The notes under the pieces are model-generated. The model was not told the DNA's origin. It made no database searches and saw nothing but the letters and a program-made list of their open reading frames with translations. The position numbers and the translations under genes were made by a program. Below are positions 39,001-60,296 of a DNA stretch of 64,000 bases, one piece after another. Within the stretch, counting starts at the first letter, position 1; each line of letters begins with the position of its first letter. The DNA is from Casuarina equisetifolia (Eukaryota; Streptophyta; Magnoliopsida; Fagales; Casuarinaceae): NCBI GenBank assembly GCA_028551475.1, contig CM052354.1, forward strand, positions 22,157,258-22,221,257, given 5' to 3'.

Positions 39001-39600
39001 AAACCACCCGAAAAACAGTAACTATATGCCAAACTCCTAGTGAGTATGTTTCTGCACAACTCAAACAAGGTCGTCAATCCCAATGATAAATCAACAAACG
39101 TGCCAGACTCAAAGCTTAGCTACTTAACTTTCCGACACTGGTATTTGACTTTACACTATAGGACAGGACCAATTTGTTAATGTTAAGCCACGATGGAGTT
39201 GTTTTATATTGTTAATAAGGCCACTGAAAATTCTATATAAATGTAAAAAGATACTACTAGAGTTTAAATTCTTTCTTAACATCCTTGTATTGAAGTTTGA
39301 AACTCATGCTTGTGAGATACCATTTGTGATTGTACTCAAATTTGGAACCTAAGTGATATAGGTGCATGTTAACTATATGAAATTGTTGTTCAACATTACT
39401 AAGGAGTTCTTTGAGACTCTTAAATGTGAAAAGATGCATTTATCATCATTTTAAGTTTTTTTTAAATAAATATAAATTTGTAGTAATTTATATATAAATG
39501 ACTTTACAACAGATAATGTGGAATATCATAATATTCCTCTTTGTAACTACCACGAAGTCAAGCTACAAATTTCATGAATCATGGGTCACAATATAACCAT
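36035..39600. repeat. Shared ABCC upstream block, unit 2
   Basis: Apart from the proximal promoter, this is AT-rich DNA shared with units 1, 4 and 5. It includes the decayed counterpart of the unit 5 166-codon frame at about 38170-38560, and a distal part (39190-39600) that recurs at 46196-46660 and 61500-61890. No intact gene is seen. Confidence 0.8.
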
Positions 39601-40015
39601 GAATTGAGAGGCCAAGACAGGGCGAGGGCGTGGGCAAGGCAGGGCAAGGGGCATGCGTGGGCGGGCGAGGCTAGGGTGCTTAGGGCGGCCAGGGCCACAT
39701 TGCCCAATCACATAACAAGGCCTTGAGCACCTCGCGTACACGCTTGACGGGGCCTAGGGTGACCTGAGTGCTTGGGCAACGGGGCCTTGGCCGCCCAGCG
39801 TGCCCTGGCCATGCTCGCCCGTGCGCACCACCATGGGTGTGCCAAGGCCTCGCCAGCGCGTGCTCCTTGTCCCTGCCTTGGCCTCTTGCTTTCACACGCG
39901 TGCGCTCGATAGGGCCCTACACGACCCCTGCGCAAAAGATAAGGTCTTGGGCGCCCACGATGGCCTTGCTCCTAGCCACCTTCGAGTTTTTGGGCCATTT
40001 TCTGTACACACTCAA
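39601..40015. repeat. GC-rich island, unit 2
   Basis: A sharp shift to GC-rich sequence after TTCATGAATCATGGG-type DNA, full of GGCC, CCTTGG and GCCCGTGCGCACC words. It recurs at 44413-44650 and 61890-62215 at equivalent places. Open frames occur on both strands, but none is conserved between copies and no domain is recognised. Origin unknown. Confidence 0.75.
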
Positions 40016-40497
40016 AAAAATAAAGAGACTCCAAGGTAACAACTTTAATGTTCTTTTGACTAGTATTTTTTTATTTTTAATTTTTGAAATTTGAAAATTT
40101 CAAAAAATTAAGATAAATGAGACATGGCCTTGTATTTTTACGGGGGCCTCCCAAATATGGGATGAACTTAGGAGCCAAATCGGCCTATGGCACTACCTTA
40201 ACCTTTCCCAAGCCACACCACATCCTGCCTAACCCCCGGAGGCCCTCCCCAACCTACATGTACCTTTCCCCTCACAACCTCCTTGTAAATGAAGTTAAAG
40301 ACCAATATAATCTTACATTGAATCATGAGACACAATATAATATAATTCTCTTGATCAATAACATACACCATAAGTAGGAATCGGAACATGTTATAAACAA
40401 TGTGTAACAATAAAAACTTTATGAAATCATACCAAAAAAAAAATGGTAACAAAACAAAATTTATAGGATTTAGGTGAAATAAGGAGGTCACACTAAC
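40016..40497. repeat. T block, unit 2
   Basis: Matches 23271-23755. No gene is seen. Confidence 0.7.
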
Positions 40498-40705
40498 CAT
40501 TATTTAGAAGTAGAACCATATCATTGTTAGGGATGGAAGCTATACATTGTTCAATGGTGATGACAGGGTAATGGGAAGAATTTTGTTTGACCATTTGTTA
40601 AATCATGCTATCTATAGTTTTATTGATGGATGTAGTAGCTTCATCAAGCACCAAAATCTTGTTTTTCTTAAGAAGCACACGACCAACGCATATTAGTTGC
40701 TTCAA
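40498..40705 (-). pseudogene. Truncated ABCC exon 9 fragment, unit 3
   Basis: The minus strand encodes [20 protein letters not shown], then ATTSIN. The Walker B Asp-Glu is kept, but the downstream frame has a stop soon after. It begins at the same Gln as the other fragments. Confidence 0.85.
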
Positions 40706-41581
40706 TGTTATTGTTAATTGTGCAAGATTACCATTGTCTATAGGCATAACCGTTGTATGGCTTAAGACCATTGCTTCCTTTGTATAGCATTTCAAAAAGT
40801 ATTTTGAAGTAATTTAATATCTATTGCAGGCTCCTATCCTATTTAAAAGCAAAAAATTAAAGGTTTAGAAATGGCTGATAAAATAAAAAAAGTCTTTCTT
40901 CTTGTCTTAAATCATATTCTAAACGTGAACAACTTCTTTTAGGAGATTGTATACTAACGATAATGAAATAAAAAGGTTGAATCATATTTAACATGATACT
41001 AAAGTTAAGATTTTTAAATTGGATATCATATTACTTGTAAATTTACATTATTAATATGTTATTATGTTATCGTACTTGTTCCTTCAAATGTTTTGCTATT
41101 GTAATGACTAATTTTTATTAACAAAATTGGACCTTTCTAATAGATTTTATTTAAAACCGTCGATAAGCCTTCCTTTTCATCAATCTATTTTTTTCCCCTT
41201 TTGTTTACCTTTGGAGGGAGAAGGAAATGATTGGTCACCATTGTTATTTTCCATGACAGCCTTTACCATGAGTTACACCCAACTATCAACCCTCAATCTT
41301 TTAGTTGCTCAGACAATCCATATGACATTACATACGAGACATTCATGTGCACTCTAAGAAAATTCTGAAGAGAAATTAGATGTCATTAACCATAATCTAT
41401 TACAATTTGAAGGATGTCCAAGGTATACCCCTAGAAGAATGTGCCTAAAGCATACAGTGACCATTAACTAGATTCCAGCATAATTATTTTTCAATCTAGT
41501 TCAAACACGACCATAAGGCCACAATTTTCATCGTTGTTGAGAACATGCTAGTCATCTAGTGCCTTAATCAAGGTTGGTTAC
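40706..41581. repeat. R repeat and ABCC 3' flank, unit 3
   Basis: Same arrangement as at 23963-24833. No gene is seen. Confidence 0.75.
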
Positions 41582-44237
<2,656 letters not shown>

Positions 44238-44412
44238 CTGCCATATAGAAGTAAGTGTAGCATAAAACCTGTCGCACAACAACCATAGAATATACAACAG
44301 AACAAAGTGCAATCGTATTGGAAGGATTTTATAGAAAGAAAGAAAGAGAGAGAGAGAAAGAAAGATCTTCCTATACTTATATAAAGTGACCAGAAAAAGC
44401 CAGTAAATTACC

Positions 44413-44650
44413 TCCGTGGTTGGGCAACGGGGCCTCGGCCGCCCAGCCTGCCCTAGCCATGCTTGCCCGTACGCACCATGGTTGTGCCAAGGCCTTGCCA
44501 GCGTGTGCTCCTTGTCCCTACCTTGGCCTCTTGCCCTACACATGCGCACTCGATAGGGCCCTACATGGCCCCTACGCATGAGATAAGGTCTTGGGCGCCC
44601 ATGATGGCCTTGCTCTTAGCCACCTTCGAGTTTTTGCCCCAATTTCTATA
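44413..44650. repeat. GC-rich island, unit 3 (truncated)
   Basis: It matches the second half of the unit 2 island from TTGGGCAACGGGGCCT onward. It abuts intron 1 of copy 3, so one deletion removed exon 1, the promoter, the upstream block and half the island. Confidence 0.8.
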
Positions 44651-45209
44651 CACACACTCAAAAAAAGCAAGGGACTCCAAGATAACAACTTTCATGTTCT
44701 TTTGACCAGTTTTTTTTTTTTTGAAATTTAAAATTTTTAAAAAACAAGATAAATGAGAAAATGACCTTATTTGGGGATTTGGCACTATAAAAATCGAAAG
44801 GTGGCTAAGGACAATGGATTTAGTTCCATGAGTGCGGAGGTGAGGGTATGCTGCAAAGGCATCATGGCCTTTCTATTGGCCTCCCTAACCCAATCTCCCT
44901 AAGGCATTGCCTTAACCTTTCCCAAGCCACACTACAACCTGCCTAACTCCTAGAGGTACTCCCCAACCTCTATATACCTTTCCCCTCACAACTTCCCAAT
45001 TAATGAAGTTAAAGACCAATACAATCTTACATTTGAATCATAAGACACAATATAATATAATTCTCTTGATCAATAAAATACACCATAAGTAAGAATTAGA
45101 ACATGTTACAAACAACTTGTAACAATAAAACTTTATGAAATCATACCAACAAAAAAAATGATGGCAAAGAAAAATTTATAGGATTTAGGTGAAATAAGAT
45201 CACACTAAC
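44651..45209. repeat. T block, unit 3
   Basis: Matches the other T blocks. No gene is seen. Confidence 0.7.
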
Positions 45210-45416
45210 CATGATTTAAAAGTAGAACCATATCATTTTCAAAGATGGATGCTATATGATGTGCAGTGGTGATGACAAGGCACTAGGAAAAATGTTGCTT
45301 GAGCATTTATTGAACCATGCTATCTATAGTTGTATTGATGGATGCAGTAGCTTTATCAAGCACCAATATCTTGTTTTTATTCAGAAGCACACAACCAATG
45401 CATATTAGTTGCTTCA
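45210..45416 (-). pseudogene. Truncated ABCC exon 9 fragment, unit 4
   Basis: The minus strand encodes [20 protein letters not shown], then ATASIN. The catalytic Glu is Lys. Same truncation point as the others. Confidence 0.85.
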
Positions 45417-46043
45417 ATGTTATTATTAATTGTGCAAGATTACCATTTTCTCTAAGCATAACCCTTGTATGGCTTAAGATTGCTTCCTTTGTATAGCGCT
45501 TCAAAAAGTATTATGAAGTAATTTGATATCTATAACATGCTCCTATCCTACTTAAAAGCAAAAATTATAGGGTTTAGAAGTGGTTGATAAAATGAGAAAA
45601 GTCTTTCCTCTTGTCTTAATCACATTCCAATTATGAAAAACTTTTTCTCGGAGATTGTATATTAACAATGATGAAATAAAAAGGTTGAGTCATATCTAAC
45701 ATGATACTAGAGTTAAGAGATTTAAATTTGATATCATATTACTTGTAAATTTACATTATTAATATGTTATTATGGTATCATACTTGTTCTTTCAAATGTC
45801 TTGCTCTTTTAACGACCAATTTTTAATAACAAAATTGGACCTTTCTAATAGATTTTATTTTAAACCCTCAATGAGCCTTCCTTTTCATCAATCTCTTCTC
45901 TTCCTCTTTTGTTTACCTTTGGAAGGAAAAGGAAAGAATTGGTCACTGTTGTTATTTTCCATGATAGCCTTACCATGAGTTACACGCAATTATCAACCCT
46001 CAGTCCTTTAATTGCTCAAGCTGTCCATATGGCATTACATACG
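45417..46043. repeat. R repeat, unit 4
   Basis: R sequence up to a junction near 46043, where an ABCC scrap begins. Confidence 0.7.
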
Positions 46044-46195
46044 AGATGTAGTGGCTTCATCAATTAGAACCACTGCACTTTGGTTTGTAGAAACCTGAAA
46101 GGGACCACAAAGTTGACCTGGTAAAATTTCTACTATCTATATTGTTTATCTTAAAGAACGTGTGTGAACGAGACATAACAATTGCTTATAACCAA
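46044..46195 (-). pseudogene. ABCC copy 4: two scraps (exon 9, then exon 4 and intron 3)
   Basis: About 20 bases (46044-46064, GATGTAGTGGCTTCATCAA) match the Walker B part of exon 9. They join directly to the first bases of exon 4 (CCACTGCACTTTGGTTTGTAG) and about 100 bases of intron 3, which then join the shared upstream block near 46196. Two deletions have therefore removed almost the whole gene. Confidence 0.75.
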
Positions 46196-46735
46196 AATGG
46201 AGTTGTCTTATATTACTAATAAGGTCATTCATAATTCTATATAAATTTAAAAAGACATTATTCTTATGGTTTTAAGATTTTAAAGTAGATATAAATTTAT
46301 AGTATAATATTAACTTTTAATTTCTTTTTTAACACCCTTATATTAAAGTTTGGAACTTATGCTTGCGAGATACTATTTGTGATTGTACTTAAATTTGGAA
46401 CCTAGGTGACAAATAGGCATGTTAACTATATGAAATTATTGTTCAACATTACTAATGAATTCATTGACACTCTTAAATGTGAAAAGATGCATCTTTCATT
46501 ATTTTAAGGTTTTTTTAAAATAAATATGAGTTTATAATAATTTATATATAAATGATTTTACAACAAGAAATGTGGAATATTATGACATTCCTCTTTGTAA
46601 CTACCATGAAGTCAAGCTATAAATTTCATGAATCTTGTGTAATAAATCTATGGCATGTTATTTCTAATTCAAGTGGAGTCTTGAAGAAGTCTTATGTACT
46701 TCCAAGCCTAAGAAAAGAAATGCAAATTCCAAAAG
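46196..46735. repeat. Shared ABCC upstream block, unit 4 fragment
   Basis: It matches the distal upstream block of unit 2 (about 39190-39590), ending near AAATTTCATGAATC, the point at which the other units enter the GC-rich island. Here the sequence instead runs into the copia 3 remnant. Confidence 0.7.
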
Positions 46736-46739
46736 TGCT

Positions 46740-49700
46740 TAAGTGAAAATTGTGTGTTGAATGAGTCAACAAAATGTTCAATACATCATGGTGAACTTTC
46801 AGTGACTATTAGATCATCAACATAGGAAAGAACCTAAGTTTGGACTTCATTTAAATCAAAGATAAATAAAAAGGAATCATTGAGTGAAATAATAAATCCA
46901 TATTTAAATGTAAAAGAACCAAACTTATCATACTAAGCCCAAAGGGCTTGTTTTAAACCATAAAGGACAAATACAATTAAGTTTTAAAGGTTCTTCATAG
47001 CCTAGTGGCTAATGCATGAAGAAAGATTGGTGCAATGGGCCATGTAAAAAGGCATTGTTAATGTCATACTGTAAAATGGGCCAATTCTTCATGAAAGCCA
47101 TTATCACAACAATACAAACTATTGTATGATGAATAACTAGACTAAAGGTTTCAAGATAGTCAATATAGCTCATTGATGAGAACCTTTGGCTACTAGTCTT
47201 GATTTTAGGTGATCAATAAAGCCATTCAAAGCTAATTTTGTTTAAAAAACATAGCGACAGCCTACCAAATTCTAAAAGTTTGAGCAAGGAACCAAAGTTC
47301 ATATTTGACTATGATGAAAAGCTTGAATTTAATCATCCATGGCAGTAATCTGGCCTAGATTTCAAAGAGCTTCCTTCAATGTAATAGGTTTTGGTGGAAT
47401 GGGTGCCAAGGTATTAAAATCATGTTTTCGATTTTGTTTATATATTCTTAACTAGCTATGTGTGACCATGGAATGGAATCATTTTGGTTGGCAAACATAG
47501 GTGGATTAATTTGTTCACTAAGTTAAGTTGAATGTATGATGTAATAGTGGGCTTAATGGTAAGGGATTTGCTAAATCTTGTTGACATTGTCTATTTAAAT
47601 TTAAAATATTTGAAATAGAAGACATGATGTTGGAAGAAGGTTCATGAGCAAAATTGAGGGAAGCCACCTTGTACGATTGGAGTTTATGTGCCAACACAAG
47701 ATTAAGATGTGGAGAAATAGATAAAAGGTCTTGGAAGGCATGTAGCTACATGTTTGTAAGAGTGACTTGACTAGATGCATGACTTGCTTTTTAAAAGGGA
47801 AAACTAGGCACTAATTGGTAGCCAAGAAGGAGAAAAGAACCTTAAGGGCCTTGAAAACCATGTAAGTAAGGAGGAGTTAGAGTGGAAGGAATACTTACCT
47901 TTGGAGATGGAAAACCATGTAATGATGGATGCCTAAGAGAAAAGGAAGAGGCTTGATGATCTTGCATTCCATTGCCATTTGGAAGCATGCATGCAGGTGA
48001 TGGTAAGTTGTCTAAGACAAGGAGATTTTCATCCAATTGATTGTGTTATCTTGGGTTATGAAATTAAGAAGTTCGTTGCACTTTATTAGACTAAGCATAA
48101 GAGAATAGTTCTTCATTAAAGAAAACATGCAGAGAAATGAAAAGTTGTCCTGGAAGTGCATGATAGCAAGGATATCCTTATGACATGGATTGTAACCAAG
48201 AAAAATACATTTCAATGATCTTGGAGACAATTTATCTTTCACTAGATCTCTAAGATAAGGATAACATGCACACCTAAAGTAGAACAAAATTGCGTAATTT
48301 GGCTTCCTATTATAGAGCCTTTCAAAAGGTGAACATCCTTGCTGCATTGTAGTATGCAACCTACTAATAAGAAAGATTGTAGTAAAGAATGCTTCCAACT
48401 AGAATATTTTAGGCATATTGGACTGAATTAAGAAAGTCATTCCAAGTTTTGTTGTATGCCTATGCTTTCTATATACTAGCATATTTTGTTTAGGTGTGTA
48501 GGGATAAGATAACTACTATAGAATTCCATTGGCCTTAAAGATAATTTATCAATTTCTTGTTAACAAACTCACCCCCATTATCACACTACAAAACTTTAAT
48601 AGGAAGGCTTTACTATTTTCTTGTTAACAAACTCAACCCCCATTATTACACTAAATTTTTTTAATAAGAAGGCGTTACTATTTTCTTGTTAACAAACTCA
48701 CCCCCATTATCACAATACAAAAATTTAATGGGAAGACCTTTTTTTTTTAACCATTTTTCAAAGCATAATAAATGTATCAAATAGATCATATTTGTGGTGA
48801 AAAGGATAAATCCATGTAAACCTACTAAGGCCATCAATAAATAATACATAATAAGAATAATTTTGTTCAGAAGAAATTGGGGCTGGCCCCTATAAATTTG
48901 AGTGTACTTTTTCTAGAGGGGCAAAAGCCTAATTTTGGGACAAAAAAAAAAAAGAAGAAGGGAGCTTCATGCTCTTTCCTTAGTAGTAACTTGAACAAAA
49001 TATAGATGGGGATCCAATGACTAAGATTAAATTCTACTTTTTTTAAAAGGTTAAAACATCTTTATAAGGGTTGCCGAGATGGCAATACCACATATTCCAG
49101 TTCACTATTTGCTACTGGGAGGAGAAAAATGCTAAGTTGTTTGTGGTCAAAATAGCACATATAATCGGCCTTTCTTAACCCTTTTGGCCAATACCTTCTA
49201 GGTCATCTTGTCCTTTATATAGAAAGAATGAGAATCAAACTCAACTGAAATTGGTTGATCATTTGTTAACTGTGAAACTTAAAAAAGATCCTTTTGTAGA
49301 TCTGGAGATACAAGTATAGACTTGAGAGAAAGTGAGCAAGAGTTCAATAGAGTTTTCAAACAAGTATCACCAATATGAGTTATTGGAATGGAATTACCCT
49401 TACCCACCATGATTTTGTCTATCGTACCAACATCATTCATAATATGGGAAGCTACAGTAAAATTAGCCACCCAACCTTCATCCATGGGTGGATTAATGTG
49501 AAGACTTGCAAAGGTTGCCGGAATTTCTTATCGTTGGAAGGTGTAATTGAACCTAGTGTAGCACTAAAGTGTAATATGTCCACATTTATAACAAATTTGA
49601 CGAACTATGGGAAGGTGTGCGCCTTGTTGTCTAATGCCTTGTTGAAGGCAATCCGATCTTTGAGGTGGCCTTCGTTGTGGATTGTGATTGCTTTGAGTAG

Positions 49701-50930
49701 CGGGAGTAAAACCCCTACCTTGAGATGAGAAGTTTGACCCAAAATGACCACCTCATCTTTGCCCTCTACAATCTCAACTCTAGTTATGTTGAGCAAGAAA
49801 AACTGCATTTTCAATTTGAGTTTCCGCATAGCTAATGAGTATGGACTCATAGGCCTACAGTTGCAATAGCACATCTTCAAAGCATGGAACGGGCGGCTTG
49901 AGCATTATTTGCTTAAAAGATTCATACTCTTTTCAAAGACTTTTAGACTAAAAGGCTTTTCAGTAGTCTAAAAGTCTTCCTAGAGTAAGAATTTGGCTTC
50001 CCCATAGAGCTTAATTGGTTGAGGATTGCTTGAAATTCACTCACGTGATCAACCAATGGACGATTGCCTTTCTATAGGCTATGAAGTTTTTCCTAAGGAG
50101 CAAACTCTTATAATTTTGACTTACGGGCAAATATGTTGGCCAGAGTTTGCCACTCTTGATATGCAATCTCAAGCTAAAAAATTGTAGCCAATAACCTCTT
50201 TGAAAAGTGTTCCTATGAGCCAAGACTTCACAAGGTCGTCGCTCTATTCCTAGTTTGCATAGCCTGGATTTTCCTTTTCCTTTTCATAGTTGAGAACTTT
50301 CTTGGTTGGTGATTTAGTTTCACCAGCAATGAAATCAATGAGCTTTTAGGTTTTAACAAGAACTTTTACTTGTGTAACCCAGGCTAAAGAATTTTTCCGG
50401 TTTAGTTTAAAGTTGACAAAGTTTGCAATGTTGATGGTATTGGGAAATGGATAATGCATTTGTTAGCCATAGAAATAATTGGACGGAGATGAGTTATCAG
50501 ACGAGAGGAAAAGAGATGTAAAGAAAAATAGCCAGAGAATTTAACACAAATAACCTACTCCAATATCAAAATGAAGTTAAAGAAACAAAACAGACATTTG
50601 GAAGTTGTAATAACCTTCAATGTTCATTAACATATCTGAAAAATTACAGAGGGGAGAGAGAGGCAAAGTACAACATAGAGAGAAGAAGAAGAAGACAAAG
50701 ATAATAAAGGAAATATATAGATTGTGTATTTATACATAAAAAGTGTAATGGTAAATGAAGCAACAGATAAAAACAAATTAAATGCTATAGAACAGTCGGT
50801 GTTGTAGTAGAACGTTTTATTGTTTAAAATCTTAGGTCAAGGAGAGAAAGTTAATTTCGTTAGACTTTAGGCGTGATGGAGAAGAAGGTGGTTTATTAGA
50901 CTTTTCAACACTTGAGGTTTGTATAGGCTT
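46740..50930 (-). mobile_element. Ty1/copia retrotransposon 3, highly decayed, 3' end missing
   Basis: In minus-strand order there is an LTR-like region (50575-~50930) with a TATAAATAC promoter word, a degenerate Met primer site (50557-50568; TGATATTGGAGT), gag with a broken zinc knuckle, protease, integrase and RT up to a readable LSYVDDLIVT near 46820. RNase H, polypurine tract and 3' LTR are absent. This is the oldest of the three copia copies by damage. The outer LTR limit is uncertain. Confidence 0.8.
46790..50540 (-). pseudogene. Copia 3 gag-pol remnants
   Basis: Recognisable pieces are a CX2CX4HX4C knuckle with an internal stop (CYKCGHITL*CY) near 49570-49610, a degraded protease (VANFTVASHIMND at about 49450-49480, catalytic Asp lost), integrase core words CDNGGEFVNKK near 48680-48710, the integrase C-terminal region 48012-48398 (PFERLYNRKPNYA, LKCIFLGYNP), and RT words NNAFLHG near 47050 and YVDD near 46820. 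Stops and frame changes are frequent throughout. Confidence 0.85.
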
Positions 50931-51000
50931 GTGTGGAAAGTAAGTGGGTTTTTTTTTCTTTTCTTTTTTTGGTTCCTTTTTTGTTTCTTTTTTACCTATG

Positions 51001-51660
51001 CCCATGGCCTTGGGAAGGCCAAGGGTGGCCTAGCCCTTGTCCCGTGGCAGCCTTGCCATAACCTATGCTTGCAAAATCCTCCCTTTCCTTTGTAAATAGG
51101 GCCAGGGCCTTTCCCATGGTGCTCTTGCCAATAGTCTTTCCCTTGCCCGTTCTAACCATGCCATGGCCTTACCCTTACTCGTAGGAGCCATGCTATGGCC
51201 ATGGCCTAGCCCCACACAACCTCCCGTGCCATGTCCTTGCCCTTGCCCACAGCGGCCAAGCAATGGCCTTCGCGTTGGCCTTGCCATTGGCCAACAGTGG
51301 CCTTGCCATGGTCCTCACGTGTTCCCTGTGGACAAGTTGGCTAACCTCATTTTGCCATGTGCTGGCCATAGCTATGTCGTGCTTGCGGCTATGGCCCTTG
51401 TGGCGGCAGCTAACCTTGTTTTGCCTTGCAAGGTCACTTGGTCGTAGCCCTTTACTTGAGCGCACGATAGCCTTGAACTTGCCCATGTGCCCCGGCCATA
51501 CCTTAGCCTTGCCCACGCATGATAAGGGCCTTGTGCACCCCGTGCATGTTAGAAATGGCCATGGATGCTCTAGATGGCCTTGCCCTTTCATGCGCCTCAG
51601 CCATGCCTTGGCCCAGGCCTCTTGACGGCATGTCCTGGCCACGCCTTGGCCTTGCCAAGG
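51001..51660. repeat. GC-rich CCTTGCC/CATGGCC low-complexity island, unit 5 edge
   Basis: A 660-base GC-rich block made of imperfect short repeats (CCTTGCC, CCATGGCC, GGCCTTGCC). It occupies the place of the GC-rich island in other units and has similar composition, but I could not align it directly. Long open frames on both strands follow from the biased composition and carry no recognisable domain. Confidence 0.65.
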
Positions 51661-51853
51661 CCAATATAATCTTACATTTGAATCATGAGTCACAATATAA
51701 TATATTTCTCTTGATCAATAAAATATACCATAAGAAGAATTGGAACATGTTATAAGCAATGTGTAGTAGTAAAACTTTATGAAATCATACCATCGATAAA
51801 AATGCTAGCAAAGCAAAATTTATAGGAATCAAGTGAAATAAGGTCACACTAAC
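51661..51853. repeat. T block, 3' part only, unit 5 edge
   Basis: From CAATATAATCTTACATTTG onward it matches the ends of the other T blocks. The first half is missing. Confidence 0.7.
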
Positions 51854-52056
51854 CATTATTTAGAAGTATAACCATATCATTGTCAAGGACAGAAGCTATA
51901 AGATGTGCAATGGTGATGATAGGATAATTGGAAAAATGTTGCTTGAGCGTTTGTTGAATCAATCTATCTATAGTTGTATTGATGGATGCAGTAGCTTAAG
52001 CATCAATATCTTGCTTTTCTTGAGAAGCACACGGCCAACACATATCAGTTGCTTTA
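51854..52056 (-). pseudogene. Truncated ABCC exon 9 fragment, unit 5
   Basis: Same fragment as in units 2-4, with a four-base deletion in the Walker B region (GTAGCTTAAGCATC), so the frame is broken. Confidence 0.82.
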
Positions 52057-52924
52057 ATGCTCTTGTTAATTGTGCAGGATTACCAATTTCTTCAAGCATA
52101 ACCCTTGTATGGCTTAAGACCATCGCTTCTTTTGCATCCACTTCAAAAAGTATTATGAAGTAATTTGATATCTATCACATGCTACTATCCTACTTAGAAG
52201 CAAAATTATAGGGTTTAAAAGTGGCTAGTAAAATAAAAAGTTTTTCCTTTTGTCTTAACCACATTCTAATTGTGACCAACTTCTTCTAGGACATTGTATA
52301 CTAACAATAATGAAATAAAAAGGTTGAGTCATATCTAACATGATACTAGAGTTAAGAGATTCAAATTTGATATCATATTACTTGTAAATGTACATTATTA
52401 ACATGTTATTATGACATTATACTTGTTCCCTCAGATATCTTGCTCTTGTCACAGTCAATTTTTAATAACAAAATTGAACCTTTGTAACATATTTTATTTG
52501 AAACCGTTAATGGGCCTTCCTTTTCATCAATCTCTTTTCTTCCCTTTTTGTTTACCTTTGGAAGGAGAAGGAAATGATTGGTCACTATAGTTATTTTCCA
52601 TGACAGCCTTACCATGAGTTACACCCAACTATCAACCCTCAATCCTTTAATTGCTCAAACAATCCATATGACATTACATACAAGACATTCATGTGCACTC
52701 TAAGAAAATTCTGAAGAGAAATTAGATGCCATTAACCATAATCTTTTACAATTTGAAGGATGTCCAGGGTACGCCCGTGGAAGAATGTACCTAAAGCATA
52801 CAATGACCACTAACTAGATTCCAAATTCCCAATTCCCAATTATTATTTTTCAATCCAATTCAAACAAGACCGTAAAGCCACAAGAACATGCCAATCATTT
52901 AGTGGCATAATCAAGGTTAGTTGC
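52057..52924. repeat. R repeat and ABCC 3' flank, unit 5
   Basis: Same arrangement as the other units. It runs to the stop codon of the intact ABCC gene and must include its 3' untranslated region. No gene is seen. Confidence 0.75.
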
Positions 52925-58588
<5,664 letters not shown>

Positions 58589-58652
58589 GGCTGAGTAGTG
58601 GTATCGAGAAAGCAAGATTGACATAACCTGGTTTGACGAAGAGAATTCCTTG

Positions 58653-58658
58653 CTTATA
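58653..58658 (-). promoter_or_regulatory. Putative TATA box of ABCC copy 5
   Basis: TATAAG (in TGTATAAGC) on the minus strand lies 65 bases before the preferred ATG. The copy 2 counterpart is the stronger TATATAAG at equal spacing, so the site is conserved in position but weaker here. Confidence 0.55.
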
Positions 58659-60225
58659 CAAGCGCTAAAGTGGTCTAAGACAGAGGACGAGTGTCGAAAG
58701 CAGCATCCCTTGGGCAAAACGTTACGTGGTCTGCAAGACTCGAGCTAATGAGCACAAAGCGATGACTCCATTGGCGACGACTTTTCGAGGAAAGAGTCGG
58801 CTCGATATGCAGGAATATGACTTTTTTTGTTCTATTAAAATCGATGGCTAAAAGACATTGAACATATAAAAAGAAATACAAAACTGATACATTTGCGACC
58901 ATCACTATTTAGATGTAAAAGAAGTTGGCATGTTTGACTCTCGGCTTGATTGCGCGGCAAGCAAATCGATATTCCAGGTGCCCGGAACGACTGAAATGAG
59001 AGAATATGACAAATATCTTAAAGTATGAAACTCTAAATAATTAGAAAGATAATGATTTTTTGTGTCTGTAAGTCCACGATGGCCAGCGGCAGCCCTTCAT
59101 TAATATCAATCGAACCAACTCCCACTATTGTTTGTCTTATTTCCTAGAAAGAGCTAACCACATCACCATCTTCTCTGTTCATGACATTTCAATCCCTCCA
59201 AGTTCTCATGGCCATGCTAAAATTTTTTTGACACCTCTTCTAAATAATTCTTAGTAAATTAGATAACTTAAGAAATGCTTCCTAACATTCAGCATGATGA
59301 GACATGTTAAAAATTCAATTAGTATTATATATTATTGATATACTAACATGTTATGTTTCTTATTTATGCAAATATTTTCCATCTTACAAGCTATTTTTTA
59401 AATAAAAAAACCGTAATTAACATATTTTTAGAAATATATTTCTGATTTTCTTTTACTTAGAATTCAGTAGTTTTTGCAGAGCATTTCTAATAAAATAAAT
59501 CATTGAATATTTATTTTAAAATTGTGTCACATCATTTGACAATATATACTCATTTGTCATTTATGGAGCCTACCTAATCATAAACAAATTAATTGACAAA
59601 GTTCGCTGGGTGAGGAAAGTGGGGGAAAAGAAAAAAGCGAGAGGAAACGAATCAATGACAACAAAGAAAGGATGAGTGATAAATAACGCCAACTAATATA
59701 TTGGTATTATATAACATATTTTTATATTATTTTCAACATGTCTTCCTATCCTAATGGAAGAACAATTATGATAACAAAGTCCTATTCTATGTAGGTAACT
59801 CCTATTCCAACAAGTACAAGTGAGTTCATGGGTGAGAGTGGCGGATCCAAGTTAAGTGTTTTTGAGTCAGGATGCAAGGACAATAGGTTCCAAGTTCAAC
59901 TTATTTCTTTGCAAGATTTTTTCCCGAGTTTGTGAATGTGGGTTGTTGATTTAATATGGAACATATTAAAAGTTTTGTCTTATCTTTAAAATCAATTCAT
60001 AAGGAACGAACGTATATTATACTTAAAGATATTTTTTGAATAATATTTAAACAAAGACTCTTGCTATACTATTCTCAATAGAATTTTTTTTCTTTCTATT
60101 TTAATGTTTTCATCAGTTTGTATTTTCATTACACTGTTGCTATTGACACTATATTATTGCAACTATATTAGACAATTTTTGTTATAATTGTATTATTAAC
60201 ACCTCTGGAATTTATCAAAAGTAGA

Positions 60226-60252
60226 CCATACCATACCATACCATACCATACC
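60226..60252. repeat. (CCATA)n microsatellite
   Basis: Five CCATA units in tandem. The matching site in unit 2 (near 38005) has a single imperfect unit. Confidence 0.9.
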
Positions 60253-60296
60253 ATTACCATTATTTCTCTAATCGTCATTTCTCACTATCGTCATTA

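Noticed and set aside
39680..40039. Several overlapping Ala/Arg/Gly-rich open frames in the GC-rich island (also 44073-44705, 51063-51755, 61838-62239)
   Set aside because: They occur on both strands and follow from high GC content. The frames are not conserved between island copies and show no domain.
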